Below, piece after piece: positions 9,512-17,928 of a stretch of 64,000 nt of DNA. A model generated the notes under the pieces. That model searched no databases. It was given only the letters and a program-made list of their open reading frames with translations, and was not told where the DNA came from. Origin of the DNA: Catalinimonas sp038039535 (lineage in GTDB: Bacteria; Bacteroidota; Bacteroidia; Cytophagales; Cyclobacteriaceae); contig NZ_JBBPHP010000013.1 of assembly GCF_038039535.1 (NCBI RefSeq), forward strand, positions 92,576-156,575, read 5' to 3'. The position numbers and the translations under genes were made by a program. Within the stretch, counting starts at the first letter, position 1, and each line of letters opens with the position of its first letter.

Positions 9512-10335
9512 TGCTTAATAGATGCTTTACTGTCAGAACTGTCTTTTTGAATTTTACTGATACAAGTTTCGTAGATATTTTCTGCTTCATCCACAAATTT
9601 GCTTTCAGGATACCTATCTATAAATGATTGATAGTACTCTATGGTAGTATAATATCTTTCTTTTTGTTTAACCAAAATACTCTGCTCAGCCAATTTAAAT
9701 TGAGCGGCTACTTTCCAGTAACTGATTTCTTCATTCAAATGTGAGTCAGGATAATCTTTCTGGAAATTATTAAAAGCAATGATAGCTGCTTTGTAGTTTT
9801 CAAGCTTGTAGTACAAGGTTGCATTATCATATGCTTTTAGCTCAAGTTTGGCTTGCAATTCATCAAGAATCTGTTCGGCTTTGTCAGTGTATTCACTGTA
9901 CGGGTACTTATTGATAAAAAGCTGCATAGCCTCTATAGCTTCATAAGTACTGGTTTGATCCAGATTTGGCACAGGAGACTGAAGGTAAAGAGAATATGCG
10001 TTCATGTAAAGAGCCTCAGTCGCAAATTGGCTTCTGGTATAGGTATCGAAAAAGTTTTTGAAATAGTGAGCACTCAAGATATACTTTCTCTCATAATAAT
10101 GAGCATAAGCATAATAAAACTGAGCTTCTTCCGCAGTCTTGGTTCCTTTGATAATAGGCAGTACCTCTTCCAGCAAGACGATTGCTCTATAGTAATCTTT
10201 GTCTTGATAGTATTCCAAAGCGGCATCGTACTTCACCTGCCAGTCAGAACTTTTCTGAATTTTCCTGAAGTCACTACATGAAGTGACCAACACCAAGAAA
10301 AGACCTACGATTACGAAGTATATATTTTTTTGCAA
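9508..10335 (-). CDS. bamD: Outer membrane assembly lipoprotein BamD
   Basis: A 275-residue lipoprotein with lipobox LVTSC (C20) followed by TPR-like repeats (ALEYYQDKDYYRAIVLLEEV and similar blocks to about residue 260). BamD is the essential lipoprotein of the BAM complex that inserts beta-barrel proteins. The start is a TTG at 10335: an in-frame TAA lies six bases upstream and no ATG occurs before the hydrophobic signal, so the non-ATG start is firm. It opens the operon bamD-rpoZ-coaBC-porD. The leader peptide and repeat pattern match the family, at its usual length. Confidence 0.93.
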   Translation of the reverse strand: MQKNIYFVIVGLFLVLVTSCSDFRKIQKSSDWQVKYDAALEYYQDKDYYRAIVLLEEVLPIIKGTKTAEEAQFYYAYAHYYERKYILSAHYFKNFFDTYTRSQFATEALYMNAYSLYLQSPVPNLDQTSTYEAIEAMQLFINKYPYSEYTDKAEQILDELQAKLELKAYDNATLYYKLENYKAAIIAFNNFQKDYPDSHLNEEISYWKVAAQFKLAEQSILVKQKERYYTTIEYYQSFIDRYPESKFVDEAENIYETCISKIQKDSSDSKASIKQ

Positions 10336-10356
10336 TGCTTATGTGTTTATGTGCTG

Positions 10357-10388
10357 CAAAGTTAATTGTATCTTAATGAAAATACAAT
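10357..10388 (-). promoter_or_regulatory. Candidate promoter of the bamD-rpoZ-coaBC-porD operon
   Basis: Reading the minus strand, ATTG (10388-10385) is followed after 20 bases by TAACTTTG (10364-10357). This fits the Bacteroidota layout TTTG-N19-21-TAnnTTTG with one mismatch in the -33 box, and places the start of transcription about 15-20 bases before the TTG start of bamD. Sequence match only. Confidence 0.45.
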
Positions 10389-10454
10389 GTATGTTGCATA
10401 AACAAAGTTCCTAAGTTAAAGTCAATCAGATAAATAAACGGAAATAGGAAGAGC

Positions 10455-11156
10455 TTATTTTCTGACTACCATCTTTTTGGTAGCAACATTCTTTCCGTTT
10501 AGTTGCAGGGTATAGAAATAAATTCCATTGGAAAGTTGCTCAGTAGGAATTTTAATACTGTTTTCAGAATAGGGAAGCTCCTGTTCAATTACTTGATTGC
10601 CCAATAAATTGAGTATCACAATTTTGGCTGATTGACCAAATCCTAAAGAATAGTCAATAGTAGCAGAATTAGCAATAGGGTTGGGGTAAGCATTACTGAC
10701 CTTCAAGTCAGGGCGCTGATATAAAATTCCACTGGGAAACTCGCCTTGTACATGAAATTTGAATGAGCGCTCAATGGCATTGGAAGGATTGTCGGTATCA
10801 AAAAAAAGGAAGCGAATATTGCCCTGAACTTCGTCAAAAATAGCACTTAAATTGAATGAAAGACCATCAAAGGTTTCTCCAGGCTCAAGGGTTTTAATTT
10901 CTAACAAACCATTTTTATCCAGACAGTTATCGCCAGCACATATAGAAGCTAATAATTCTTCATTTTCCTGATCTGTCTCTAATACTTTTATTGCTAGCCG
11001 TAAGGGTTGATCTGATTCGTTACGAATACTAAGAGGAGATTTATGTAATTCACCAGTCTGCACATAATACTCTTCCTGTGAGTTTAGCAGCGTAAACCCC
11101 TGAGGATAAGCACTTAAGCTACAGAAAAAGAAAATGACTGGTAAAAAAAATCTCAT
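10455..11156 (-). CDS. Secreted protein with T9SS type A C-terminal sorting domain
   Basis: A 233-residue exported protein: signal peptide MRFFLPVIFFFCSLSAYPQG, a beta-rich N-terminal domain of unknown function (about 20-150, with a Cys pair in SICAGDNCLD), then a Por secretion tail beginning at VSNAYPNPI and ending KNVATKKMVVRK. The tail contains the expected YPNP, LGNQV and NGIYFYTLQL elements of the type A sorting domain, which directs export through the type IX system and cell-surface attachment. The N-terminal domain resembles no enzyme I recognise. It is the clearest T9SS cargo in the window. Confidence 0.85.
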   Translation of the reverse strand: MRFFLPVIFFFCSLSAYPQGFTLLNSQEEYYVQTGELHKSPLSIRNESDQPLRLAIKVLETDQENEELLASICAGDNCLDKNGLLEIKTLEPGETFDGLSFNLSAIFDEVQGNIRFLFFDTDNPSNAIERSFKFHVQGEFPSGILYQRPDLKVSNAYPNPIANSATIDYSLGFGQSAKIVILNLLGNQVIEQELPYSENSIKIPTEQLSNGIYFYTLQLNGKNVATKKMVVRK

Positions 11157-11255
11157 AAACGGATATAAAGAATATTTATTTCATAAAATTAACTCAATTT
11201 TTTTCTATAAATCAACTAATTTTTAGCATTTTATTACATTCAGTCCAAAAAGAGT

Positions 11256-12860
11256 TTATCGTCCCGGCGGTGAGTTTTGTAAGCCTTTTTGTTGCCCTTC
11301 TGATATAGGTTTTTCACTATTTTCTTCTTCCTGCATGCGCTTCAAAGCAGTTCTTTCAATTACCTGTAATTTAGTAGGTCTTTCTTCAATTCTCCATTGA
11401 AAACCCTGTAGTTGTTTGTCCGCTTTACTCAATTCGTGTGGAGGAATGAGCTTTCCGTTGGGTTGAGTATAGAAAGAAATATTATTGAGGGCCCCTTCAG
11501 CAAACCTGAGCACCATATCACTACATAGAATATGATTCATGCCAACCATTATTGAATCTTGCTCAAGTACAAAATATATACTTTCTCCATTGCCGTTGAC
11601 ATCAATGTTTTTTATTTGTCCCTGTTCAAAATCCACTATCATTTTACGGCCTTTTACCTGATTGAAGTTTTCAATAGTATCCTTAGAAATTACAAATGAA
11701 TTCTGAGTGACATTCATTTTCTCTATCTGCCCATTCACTATTTCAAGATTGATAGAATCAGCTACTATCTGACTTTCATCATTCCATAATATGGGGTCAC
11801 GGTAAAGGTAAAGGATTGAATCAGTGATGTGGTAGGCCAGAGAATCAGCCAAAGCCTGTAAATCACTTCGGTAAATTCTTACATCATGGTAAGCCAGAAT
11901 CCTTTCTTTGGCTGGAATGGAGTCCTCTACACTTATTAAGGTATCTGCTGACAAAAAAAGTGTGTCCAGACCCATAGGCCTTCTCATCACTGCCTGGCCA
12001 TACACTTTGGTTATGCCAATGTTTCTACGATAGATAGCACTATCCCCGGTGATGATGACATTATTGTCTTTGGAGACCATCTCTACATTTGATGTAGCCC
12101 GGTAGAGTTTCTGTATGTCATCCAGAAAAAGCTGGTCAGCACTAATAACATAATTTTCAGTTTCTACAGTCCCCAGGCCAAATATGGATTGTTTTTCTGT
12201 AGTTAAATACTCACTGCCAGCCTTAGCCATAAGTTCGGTCCCATCATTTGAAGTGATAAGTGTGGGGCCTAAGGTGTATGCGATTTTAGATTCAGTATTG
12301 TATTGAAGTGTATCAGATTCCAGTTTATAGTCAGGATTGACTAATACAACACTGTCTTTAAAAGATGCCATGTTAGTGGCAGTATGGTAAGAGCCTTCTA
12401 TACTAGTCAGTACGTTGGTAGAATCTACCAGTCGTCCCCCTTCGTAGTAATAAGCCAGATTAGCAGGCAGATCATAGTCAAGATAGTCGGAGTACAAAGT
12501 CATACTTGGAGTGGTATAAATTACATTTCCACGCATTTTAGCAACCCTTACATTGCCATCATAAATCAATTTATCCCCCACTACCTTAATAGTATCTCCC
12601 TCTTCAACGCGTACGCGTTCACCAAATACTTCCGTTAAATTTTTCTGATTGTATAAAATCACCGAATCACCAAAAATACGGGTATTACCTTGCCTGAGAA
12701 TTACATTGCCAATGAGTTTGCGAAATTGTTCATTGGTCTCCGGGTTTTTTCCTCCCTGAAATACCTCAGCATTTTCAATCTGTATATTTTTCTGTCCGAA
12801 AGCAGAGAAACAGCAAACAAAAAGGAAAATAAGAGGTAAGTAGAAATATACTATCTTCAT
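11256..12860 (-). CDS. OstA/LptA-like periplasmic protein
   Basis: A 534-residue exported protein with signal peptide MKIVYFYLPLIFLFVCCFSAFGQ and successive beta-jellyroll repeats of the OstA/LptA type (for example GNVILRQGNTRIFGDSV, KLIYDGNVRVAKMRGNV, LYSDYLDYDLPANLAYYYEG). The family carries lipopolysaccharide between membranes; in Bacteroidota these longer OstA-like proteins are the presumed LptA counterpart or an N-terminal LptD-like relative. The C-terminal tail (about 480-534) is charged and rich in Gln/Glu. It is divergent from tilS across 68 bp. Confidence 0.82.
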   Translation of the reverse strand: MKIVYFYLPLIFLFVCCFSAFGQKNIQIENAEVFQGGKNPETNEQFRKLIGNVILRQGNTRIFGDSVILYNQKNLTEVFGERVRVEEGDTIKVVGDKLIYDGNVRVAKMRGNVIYTTPSMTLYSDYLDYDLPANLAYYYEGGRLVDSTNVLTSIEGSYHTATNMASFKDSVVLVNPDYKLESDTLQYNTESKIAYTLGPTLITSNDGTELMAKAGSEYLTTEKQSIFGLGTVETENYVISADQLFLDDIQKLYRATSNVEMVSKDNNVIITGDSAIYRRNIGITKVYGQAVMRRPMGLDTLFLSADTLISVEDSIPAKERILAYHDVRIYRSDLQALADSLAYHITDSILYLYRDPILWNDESQIVADSINLEIVNGQIEKMNVTQNSFVISKDTIENFNQVKGRKMIVDFEQGQIKNIDVNGNGESIYFVLEQDSIMVGMNHILCSDMVLRFAEGALNNISFYTQPNGKLIPPHELSKADKQLQGFQWRIEERPTKLQVIERTALKRMQEEENSEKPISEGQQKGLQNSPPGR

Positions 12861-12928
12861 TTTTTAACAGTGCTTATATTTTTAGAAGTCAAAAGACCCT
12901 AAATGCTTTTGACGAATAATCTTAAGGT

Positions 12929-14281
12929 ATGGTTAACAAATTCAGGGCATTTATTCATGAAACAAATTTATTTGATGAAAATTCTCCCATCTTACTTGCA
13001 GTGAGTGGTGGAATAGATTCTGTAGTGATGGCTGACTTATTTGCTGAGGCAAATTTTGACTTTGCTATAACACATTGCAACTTTCATTTGAGAGGAGAAG
13101 AATCTGATGGGGATGAGGCTTTTGTACGCCAGCTTGCCAGGCAGTATGAGGTAGATTGTTTTGTTAAGGCTTTTGAAACAACAGATTATGCTGAACAGGA
13201 GAAGGTTTCCATAGAAATGGCAGCCAGGAAGCTCCGCTACGATTGGTTCAATACTTTGCTCAATCAGCATAACTATGCGTTTGTAGCTACTGCTCACCAC
13301 AAAAACGATGTCCTAGAGACCATGCTTTTTAATCTAAGCAGAGGAACGGGAATCGCAGGTCTGCATGGCATCCTACCCAAAAAAGCCAATATCATTCGTC
13401 CTCTTTTGTTTGCCGGCAGAAAGCAGATAGAAAACTATGCCAAACAAAAGAAATTAAACTGGAGAGAGGATCGCTCCAACCAGGATGAAAAACATAGAAG
13501 AAATCTGATCAGGCGAAAGGTAATTCCGGTGCTTGAAGTTGTGAACCCTAATTTACTACAAACCATGGAGATGAGCCTGGAAAGAATCTCTGGAACAGAA
13601 GATGTCTTCAAAGCAGTGGTCAAGGATCTGAAATCAATTTGCATTCGTAATGACGGAAGGGATGTGTATCTGAATATCAATATATTGAAAAATCAGCCGG
13701 GACTTAAAGTAGTCCTTCATGAACTGATCAAAGAGTATGGCTTTCAGTATCATCAAAGTAGAGAAATCGCCGAATTTGTAGAGAAACATGAGCGAAATAT
13801 ACAAGTAGGAAAAGTTTTTGACTCCCCCACTCACCGTTTGAATATAGACCGCAAAGAGTTGGTAATCAGTTCGCTCACCGATGATATTGGAGATTTGTAT
13901 ATGATAGACGAGAAAGAGCATATCTTACAGACTGATGAGTTTGAGCTAAACTTTAATGTGCTGGATGCACATAAATATAAGATCATGCCTCTGGCTAATA
14001 TCGCTGCCCTGGACCATGAGAAACTAAAATTTCCGCTCAAGCTCCGTACTTGGAAAAAGGGAGATTATTTTTTTCCGCTGGGGATGAACCGTAAAAAAAA
14101 GCTTAGCGATTTTATGATAGACCTCAAAATTCCGCTAAACTTGAAAAAAAGAGTAATGGTACTTGTTTCCGGTGACGAAATAGTGTGGGTTGTAGGCCAC
14201 AGAATTGATCACCGTTATAGAGTGATAGATAAGACAAAGCAGGTTTTTGAGGTCAGACAGGAAGTTAAGTCCTTACCATGA
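12929..14281 (+). CDS. tilS: tRNA(Ile)-lysidine synthetase TilS
   Basis: A 450-residue ATP-dependent ligase that modifies C34 of tRNA-Ile(CAU) to lysidine. The PP-loop SGGIDS is at residues 26-31, followed by the family region HCNFHLRGEESDGDEAFV and TAHHKNDVLETML; the C-terminal TilS substrate-binding domain contains LRTWKKGDYFFPLGM and KKLSDFMIDLKIPL. The full N-terminal catalytic, middle and C-terminal domains are present at the typical length. Start at ATG 12929 is 11 bases before the conserved hydrophobic segment. Confidence 0.95.
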   Translation: MVNKFRAFIHETNLFDENSPILLAVSGGIDSVVMADLFAEANFDFAITHCNFHLRGEESDGDEAFVRQLARQYEVDCFVKAFETTDYAEQEKVSIEMAARKLRYDWFNTLLNQHNYAFVATAHHKNDVLETMLFNLSRGTGIAGLHGILPKKANIIRPLLFAGRKQIENYAKQKKLNWREDRSNQDEKHRRNLIRRKVIPVLEVVNPNLLQTMEMSLERISGTEDVFKAVVKDLKSICIRNDGRDVYLNINILKNQPGLKVVLHELIKEYGFQYHQSREIAEFVEKHERNIQVGKVFDSPTHRLNIDRKELVISSLTDDIGDLYMIDEKEHILQTDEFELNFNVLDAHKYKIMPLANIAALDHEKLKFPLKLRTWKKGDYFFPLGMNRKKKLSDFMIDLKIPLNLKKRVMVLVSGDEIVWVVGHRIDHRYRVIDKTKQVFEVRQEVKSLP

Positions 14282-14328
14282 TACTTTTGTGCGAATAGCC
14301 ATAAAAGCAGCATTACCTTTATTGATTT

Positions 14329-14850
14329 ATGAAAAACCCTTTTCAACGCTCCTATTCTGCTGAGGAGACCAGCCTATTTAACTTTTTGTCAGGCATCAAA
14401 ATATTTGAGGCACTCTCTGATGATGAGAAAGCATTTTTCTTGCCCTATCTGTATCTAAGAAAGTATAAGCAGGATGAGGTAGTGTTTTTTAGAAAAGATC
14501 CCAGTCATGCACTGTATATTATCAAAAGGGGAAAAGTATCTATATCTTTTGACGTGGGTGATGAATTGGAAGTTTTGAATCAAATCGGTACTGGGCATTC
14601 ATTCGGTAACAATGCCTGCATTGGAGATACTAACCGTTTTTATAATGCCATTGTCACTTCTCCTAATGCTGATCTTTTTGTGATACCTCACGTAAATATT
14701 ATGGATATATTTTCAGGCCAGCCCAAGATTAAAGCTAAAATGCTGGCCTCACTTACTGAAATGTATGATGAATACACCAAACAGTTGTTCGCCTCTTATC
14801 GGTCTTCCAAAGGGTTTTTTAGCCTGGATTTACTCTATACTACTTTCTAA
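14329..14850 (+). CDS. Cyclic nucleotide-binding domain protein
   Basis: A 173-residue protein with a single cNMP-binding beta-barrel fold (residues about 25-140): FEALSDDEKAFFLPYLYLRKYKQDEVVFF, ALYIIKRGKVSISFDV and the phosphate-binding cassette region GTGHSFGNNACIGDTNR. The C-terminal helix (about 140-170) is too short and lacks a Crp-type helix-turn-helix, so it is not a DNA-binding Crp/Fnr regulator. It may act as a regulatory subunit of an unidentified partner. It sits between tilS and mdh, 47 bp after tilS. Confidence 0.8.
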   Translation: MKNPFQRSYSAEETSLFNFLSGIKIFEALSDDEKAFFLPYLYLRKYKQDEVVFFRKDPSHALYIIKRGKVSISFDVGDELEVLNQIGTGHSFGNNACIGDTNRFYNAIVTSPNADLFVIPHVNIMDIFSGQPKIKAKMLASLTEMYDEYTKQLFASYRSSKGFFSLDLLYTTF

Positions 14851-14894
14851 GTACAATTGAAGCTGTAATTACTATCTTCTTTGCACTACTTTAT

Positions 14895-14902
14895 TAAATT
14901 TG
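14895..14902 (+). promoter_or_regulatory. Candidate -7 box upstream of mdh
   Basis: TAAATTTG matches TAnnTTTG and lies 50 bases before the mdh ATG. No -33 element at the expected spacing is apparent. Confidence 0.25.
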
Positions 14903-14952
14903 TGTCCTGCAGACAATAATTTTTTTACCAAACTATAAAATACATATATACT

Positions 14953-15882
14953 ATGAAAGTAACTGTAGTAGGAGCCGGAAACGTGGGAGCAACCTGTGCC
15001 GATGTATTGGCCTACCGTGAGGTAGCCAATGAAGTTGTATTGGTAGATATAAAAGAAGGGCTTGCCGAAGGTAAAGCTCTGGATATCTGGGAAAAATCAC
15101 CTATCAATCTTTATGACACCCGTACCATTGGATCTACCAATGATTACTCCAAAACTGCCGGATCAGATGTGGTAGTGATCACTTCCGGACTGCCTCGTAA
15201 GCCGGGTATGTCGCGTGACGACCTTATTGAAACCAACGCAGGTATCGTAAAAACGGTAACTGAAAATGTAGTGAAGCATTCACCAGAGGCTATTATTATC
15301 ATTGTATCCAATCCTCTGGATGTGATGACTTATCAGGCACACCTGACTTCTAAAGCACCTCGTACCAAAGTAATGGGTATGGCAGGTATTTTGGATACAG
15401 CTCGTTATCGCTCTTTTTTGGCGGAAGCAATCAACGTTTCTCCTAAAGACATTCAGGCAGTATTGATGGGTGGTCATGGTGATACTATGGTTCCTCTGCC
15501 TCGTTATACTACCGTGGGTGGAATTCCTGTAACTGAGCTGATTGACAAAGACAAGCTTGATGCTATTGTTGACCGTACAAAGTCAGGTGGCGGAGAACTG
15601 GTAAAGCTGATGGGAACTTCTGCGTGGTATGCCCCGGGTGCTGCTGCTGCGCAGATGGTGGAAGCTATTGTAAAAGATCAGCGTCGTGTATTCCCAGTTT
15701 GTGTGAAGCTTGAAGGAGAATATGGTATCAGCGATTGCTACCTGGGCGCGCCGGTGATCCTCGGCAAAAACGGAATTGAAAAAATCATTGAGCTTGAGCT
15801 TACTGATGACGAAATGCAACTGCTGAAGACTTCAGAAGGACACGTAAGAGAAGTGATGCAGGTGTTGGATAAAATGTCTTAA
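14953..15882 (+). CDS. mdh: Malate dehydrogenase
   Basis: A 309-residue LDH-like NAD-dependent malate dehydrogenase of the TCA cycle. The Rossmann glycine motif VGAGNVGATCADVLA opens the protein (residues about 4-18), Asp35-like VDIKEG follows the second strand and favours NAD, and the catalytic histidine lies in GGHGDTMVPLPRYT (about 175-188). The substrate-discriminating loop region SGLPRKPGMSRDDL is present, matching MDH rather than LDH. Codon usage is strongly biased and GC-richer than its neighbours, as expected for a highly expressed gene. A strong terminator follows. Confidence 0.96.
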   Translation: MKVTVVGAGNVGATCADVLAYREVANEVVLVDIKEGLAEGKALDIWEKSPINLYDTRTIGSTNDYSKTAGSDVVVITSGLPRKPGMSRDDLIETNAGIVKTVTENVVKHSPEAIIIIVSNPLDVMTYQAHLTSKAPRTKVMGMAGILDTARYRSFLAEAINVSPKDIQAVLMGGHGDTMVPLPRYTTVGGIPVTELIDKDKLDAIVDRTKSGGGELVKLMGTSAWYAPGAAAAQMVEAIVKDQRRVFPVCVKLEGEYGISDCYLGAPVILGKNGIEKIIELELTDDEMQLLKTSEGHVREVMQVLDKMS

Positions 15883-15910
15883 ACCTCATTGCACATATTC
15901 TTCTTGATAA

Positions 15911-15938
15911 AAAGGCTTTAGCGATAAAGCCTTTTTTT
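15911..15938 (+). terminator. Rho-independent terminator after mdh
   Basis: A perfect 10-bp stem (AAAGGCTTTA / TAAAGCCTTT, loop GCGA) is followed by a run of T to 15938. It starts 28 bases after the mdh stop. Confidence 0.9.
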
Positions 15939-15960
15939 ATGCTTTTTACGTAAACTTATT

Positions 15961-16099
15961 ATTAGAAAAAAATAGGCTCTGCTCTTCTTGCTGATTGTAA
16001 TGCTTGCTTGTAATGCTTGCTTGTAATCCTGTGCCTCAGCAAGCGCATGCCGAGAGTGATAAAGAGGAGTCGGGTCAGAATTTTCTTTAGGGTCAGGTT
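15961..16099 (+). pseudogene. Decayed lipoprotein signal-peptide region of the downstream gene
   Basis: In one frame, 15976-16014 reads ALLFLLIVMLACN, a lipoprotein signal with lipobox MLAC. It is interrupted three ways: TAG at 15973-15975 before it, a 13-bp tandem duplication (gtaatgcttgctt at 15997-16009 and 16010-16022) that shifts the frame to a TAA at 16024, and TAG at 16088-16090. Removing one 13-bp unit restores a frame reading CNPVPQQAHAESDKEESGQNFL that meets the TAG and then continues in phase into the intact frame starting at 16100. No ATG precedes the signal; ATT stands where a start would be expected. Confidence 0.6.
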
Positions 16100-16432
16100 A
16101 TGGCTATACATAATGAAGTGATGCCTGAAATGACTCGCATTTTTCGCTTGCAAAAGAAATTAAAAATACTCATTGACAGTTTACAAAGTGAAGGAACAAT
16201 AGCTACTTTCTCAGTAGACTCATTACAAAAGCTTAACGATGATCTACAGAAGGCTGATAAAGCGATGATGAACTGTAAGCGTTTCAGTGAATTTCAGGTT
16301 GAAGGCAAGCAACATGAGGAAATTATAGAAGCGCTTGTATCAGAAAAGGAGAGTGTCATCGTTGTTAGAGAGAAAATGCTAGACAGCATTCAAAAAGCTG
16401 AAGACATTTTACAATACATTGAAACCCCTTAG
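16100..16432 (+). CDS. Helical protein, remaining frame of a lipoprotein gene with broken 5' end
   Basis: A 110-residue, almost entirely alpha-helical protein (MAIHNEVMPEMTRIFRLQKK, later EKESVIVVREKMLDSIQKAE). It resembles the C-terminal part of a family of small Bacteroidota lipoproteins that have a segment like 'MAIHDEVMPKM' soon after the lipid-anchored Cys. Here the secretion signal upstream is destroyed (see 15961-16099), so the product, if made from ATG 16100, would be cytoplasmic. Its end overlaps the TTG start of the next diheme protein by 14 bases, so its translation could couple to that gene. Function unknown. Confidence 0.55.
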   Translation: MAIHNEVMPEMTRIFRLQKKLKILIDSLQSEGTIATFSVDSLQKLNDDLQKADKAMMNCKRFSEFQVEGKQHEEIIEALVSEKESVIVVREKMLDSIQKAEDILQYIETP

Positions 16433-17573
16433 CTACCTATATCCCTACAGTGTGTACATCCTTTTTTCGCTCTTATTTACACTGGCTTGCAGTAGTGAAA
16501 ATGAGCCGGAAAGAGAGCTTGTGTACGATCCTACCCCTTATCAACCTGAGCTACCATGGTACTTTCCTGATGCGGTAAACTTACCCGCCGATAATTTATT
16601 AACAGAAGAAGGAGTGGAATTAGGGCGCATGCTTTTTTATGAGAAACAGTTATCCGTTGATCAAAGCGTATCCTGTGCCTCCTGTCATCAGCAAGATAAA
16701 GCCTTTACTGACGGGAGACAGTTTCCGCAGGGAGTGAATGGTGGACAGGTCAACAAGAATTCAATGTCACTGCACAATCTGCTGTGGGTTAGTCATCTGA
16801 ACTGGGATGGCAGGTCAGCTAGCCTGGAAGAACAGGCTATGGGGCCGTTGACCAATCCTTTGGAAATGGGCTTAGCTGATGTAAATGAAGCAGTATTGCG
16901 ATTGCAGACAACACAAATTTATCCGCCCAAATTTTTTGAAGCCTTTGGTTCGGATAGCATTACTGCAGAAAATCTTCTCAAAGCCCTGGCTCAGTTTGAG
17001 CGAACTCTCATCAGCAATCAATCCAAACTGGATCGCTACTGGCGCAATGAGTACGAGCCTACAGATCTTGAACTGAAAGGTATGACACTCTTTTTTACCC
17101 ATCCCGAACCTTCTCAGGGAATTAGAGGAGGAAACTGCGGTGATTGCCATCTTGGCCCATTTACCGGTGGGGCTGCTGATGCCTTCAATGGTTTTCATAA
17201 CAATGGATTGGACCAGGACAGTGATTTGGAAGATGGGTTGGCAGGATTTACTGGAAATGCTTTTGACAAAGGAAAATTTCGTGCTCCTTCTCTGAGAAAT
17301 ATTGCGCTAACTGCTCCCTATATGCATGATGGCCGATTCAATACGCTGGAAGAAGTGCTTGCGCACTATGATGAACATATTCAAATAAGTAGTACCCTTG
17401 ATCCTCTGATACAGGAAGCCAGTAATGAAACTATCATACAAGGGGAGCCCATAAAACTGCATCTTTTGCCAGAAGAAAAAGAAGCCATACTGGCTTTTTT
17501 GCATATGCTTACCGATAGCACTTTTATTGAAGATGAACGTTTCTCAAATCCGTTTACACAAGGAGAACAATAG
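16419..17573 (+). CDS. Diheme cytochrome c peroxidase/MauG-like lipoprotein (1)
   Basis: A 384-residue lipoprotein (lipobox LAC, C24) with two c-type haem sites, CASCH at 86-90 and CGDCH at 240-244, and the family motifs GRMLFYEKQLS, NWDGR, GPLTNPLEMG, KFRAPSLRN and APYMHDGRF. Family members are bacterial cytochrome c peroxidases or MauG-type enzymes that oxidise a protein partner; the two cannot be separated from sequence. The start is a TTG at 16419 overlapping the previous frame by 14 bases; there is no ATG before the lipobox. A related gene lies at 18707-19756 with a DUF3050 gene between. Confidence 0.88.
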   Translation: MKPLSYLYPYSVYILFSLLFTLACSSENEPERELVYDPTPYQPELPWYFPDAVNLPADNLLTEEGVELGRMLFYEKQLSVDQSVSCASCHQQDKAFTDGRQFPQGVNGGQVNKNSMSLHNLLWVSHLNWDGRSASLEEQAMGPLTNPLEMGLADVNEAVLRLQTTQIYPPKFFEAFGSDSITAENLLKALAQFERTLISNQSKLDRYWRNEYEPTDLELKGMTLFFTHPEPSQGIRGGNCGDCHLGPFTGGAADAFNGFHNNGLDQDSDLEDGLAGFTGNAFDKGKFRAPSLRNIALTAPYMHDGRFNTLEEVLAHYDEHIQISSTLDPLIQEASNETIIQGEPIKLHLLPEEKEAILAFLHMLTDSTFIEDERFSNPFTQGEQ

Positions 17574-17928
17574 CCATCACTCTGACCTTAAGGGCAGATA
17601 GTTCTTTGGAAGTTGGCAATACTACTAATGCCTCAAAAAAAACTGGTGCTTTAAGCTTAAGTTAAGCCATGGCATGGAACTGGAATACCAATTATAAGTT
17701 TATACTATTAGAAGCATAGGAGGCTGCTAATGATCAGACAAAGGTCTGGCTGTGTAGTTGGTAAGATCTGAACTACAGAAAATGTACGTAACTATTAGGG
17801 CCGAGAACTGTACCAGAACGCAATCTGATCCGGGGATTGAATTCAAAACTTCAGGCTAATAAATTTGATCCTTGTCCACGATAGCTATGCTTCCAGCAAG
17901 TTTACCATATAAAAGTGTTGAATAGTTT
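17574..17928. other. 355-bp non-coding stretch with small dyads
   Basis: No plausible reading frame is present. Two adjacent hairpins are visible: CAGAC/GTCTG with loop AAAG (17735-17748) and TGTAGTT/AACTACA with an 11-base loop (17753-17777). The base composition is more balanced than other intergenic gaps here. It may be a long leader or a structured RNA, but no known RNA family was recognised. Confidence 0.4.

Noticed and set aside
15962..16153. Minus-strand frame opposite the broken lipoprotein region
   Set aside because: The plus-strand signal-peptide remnant and helical frame explain the sequence better.
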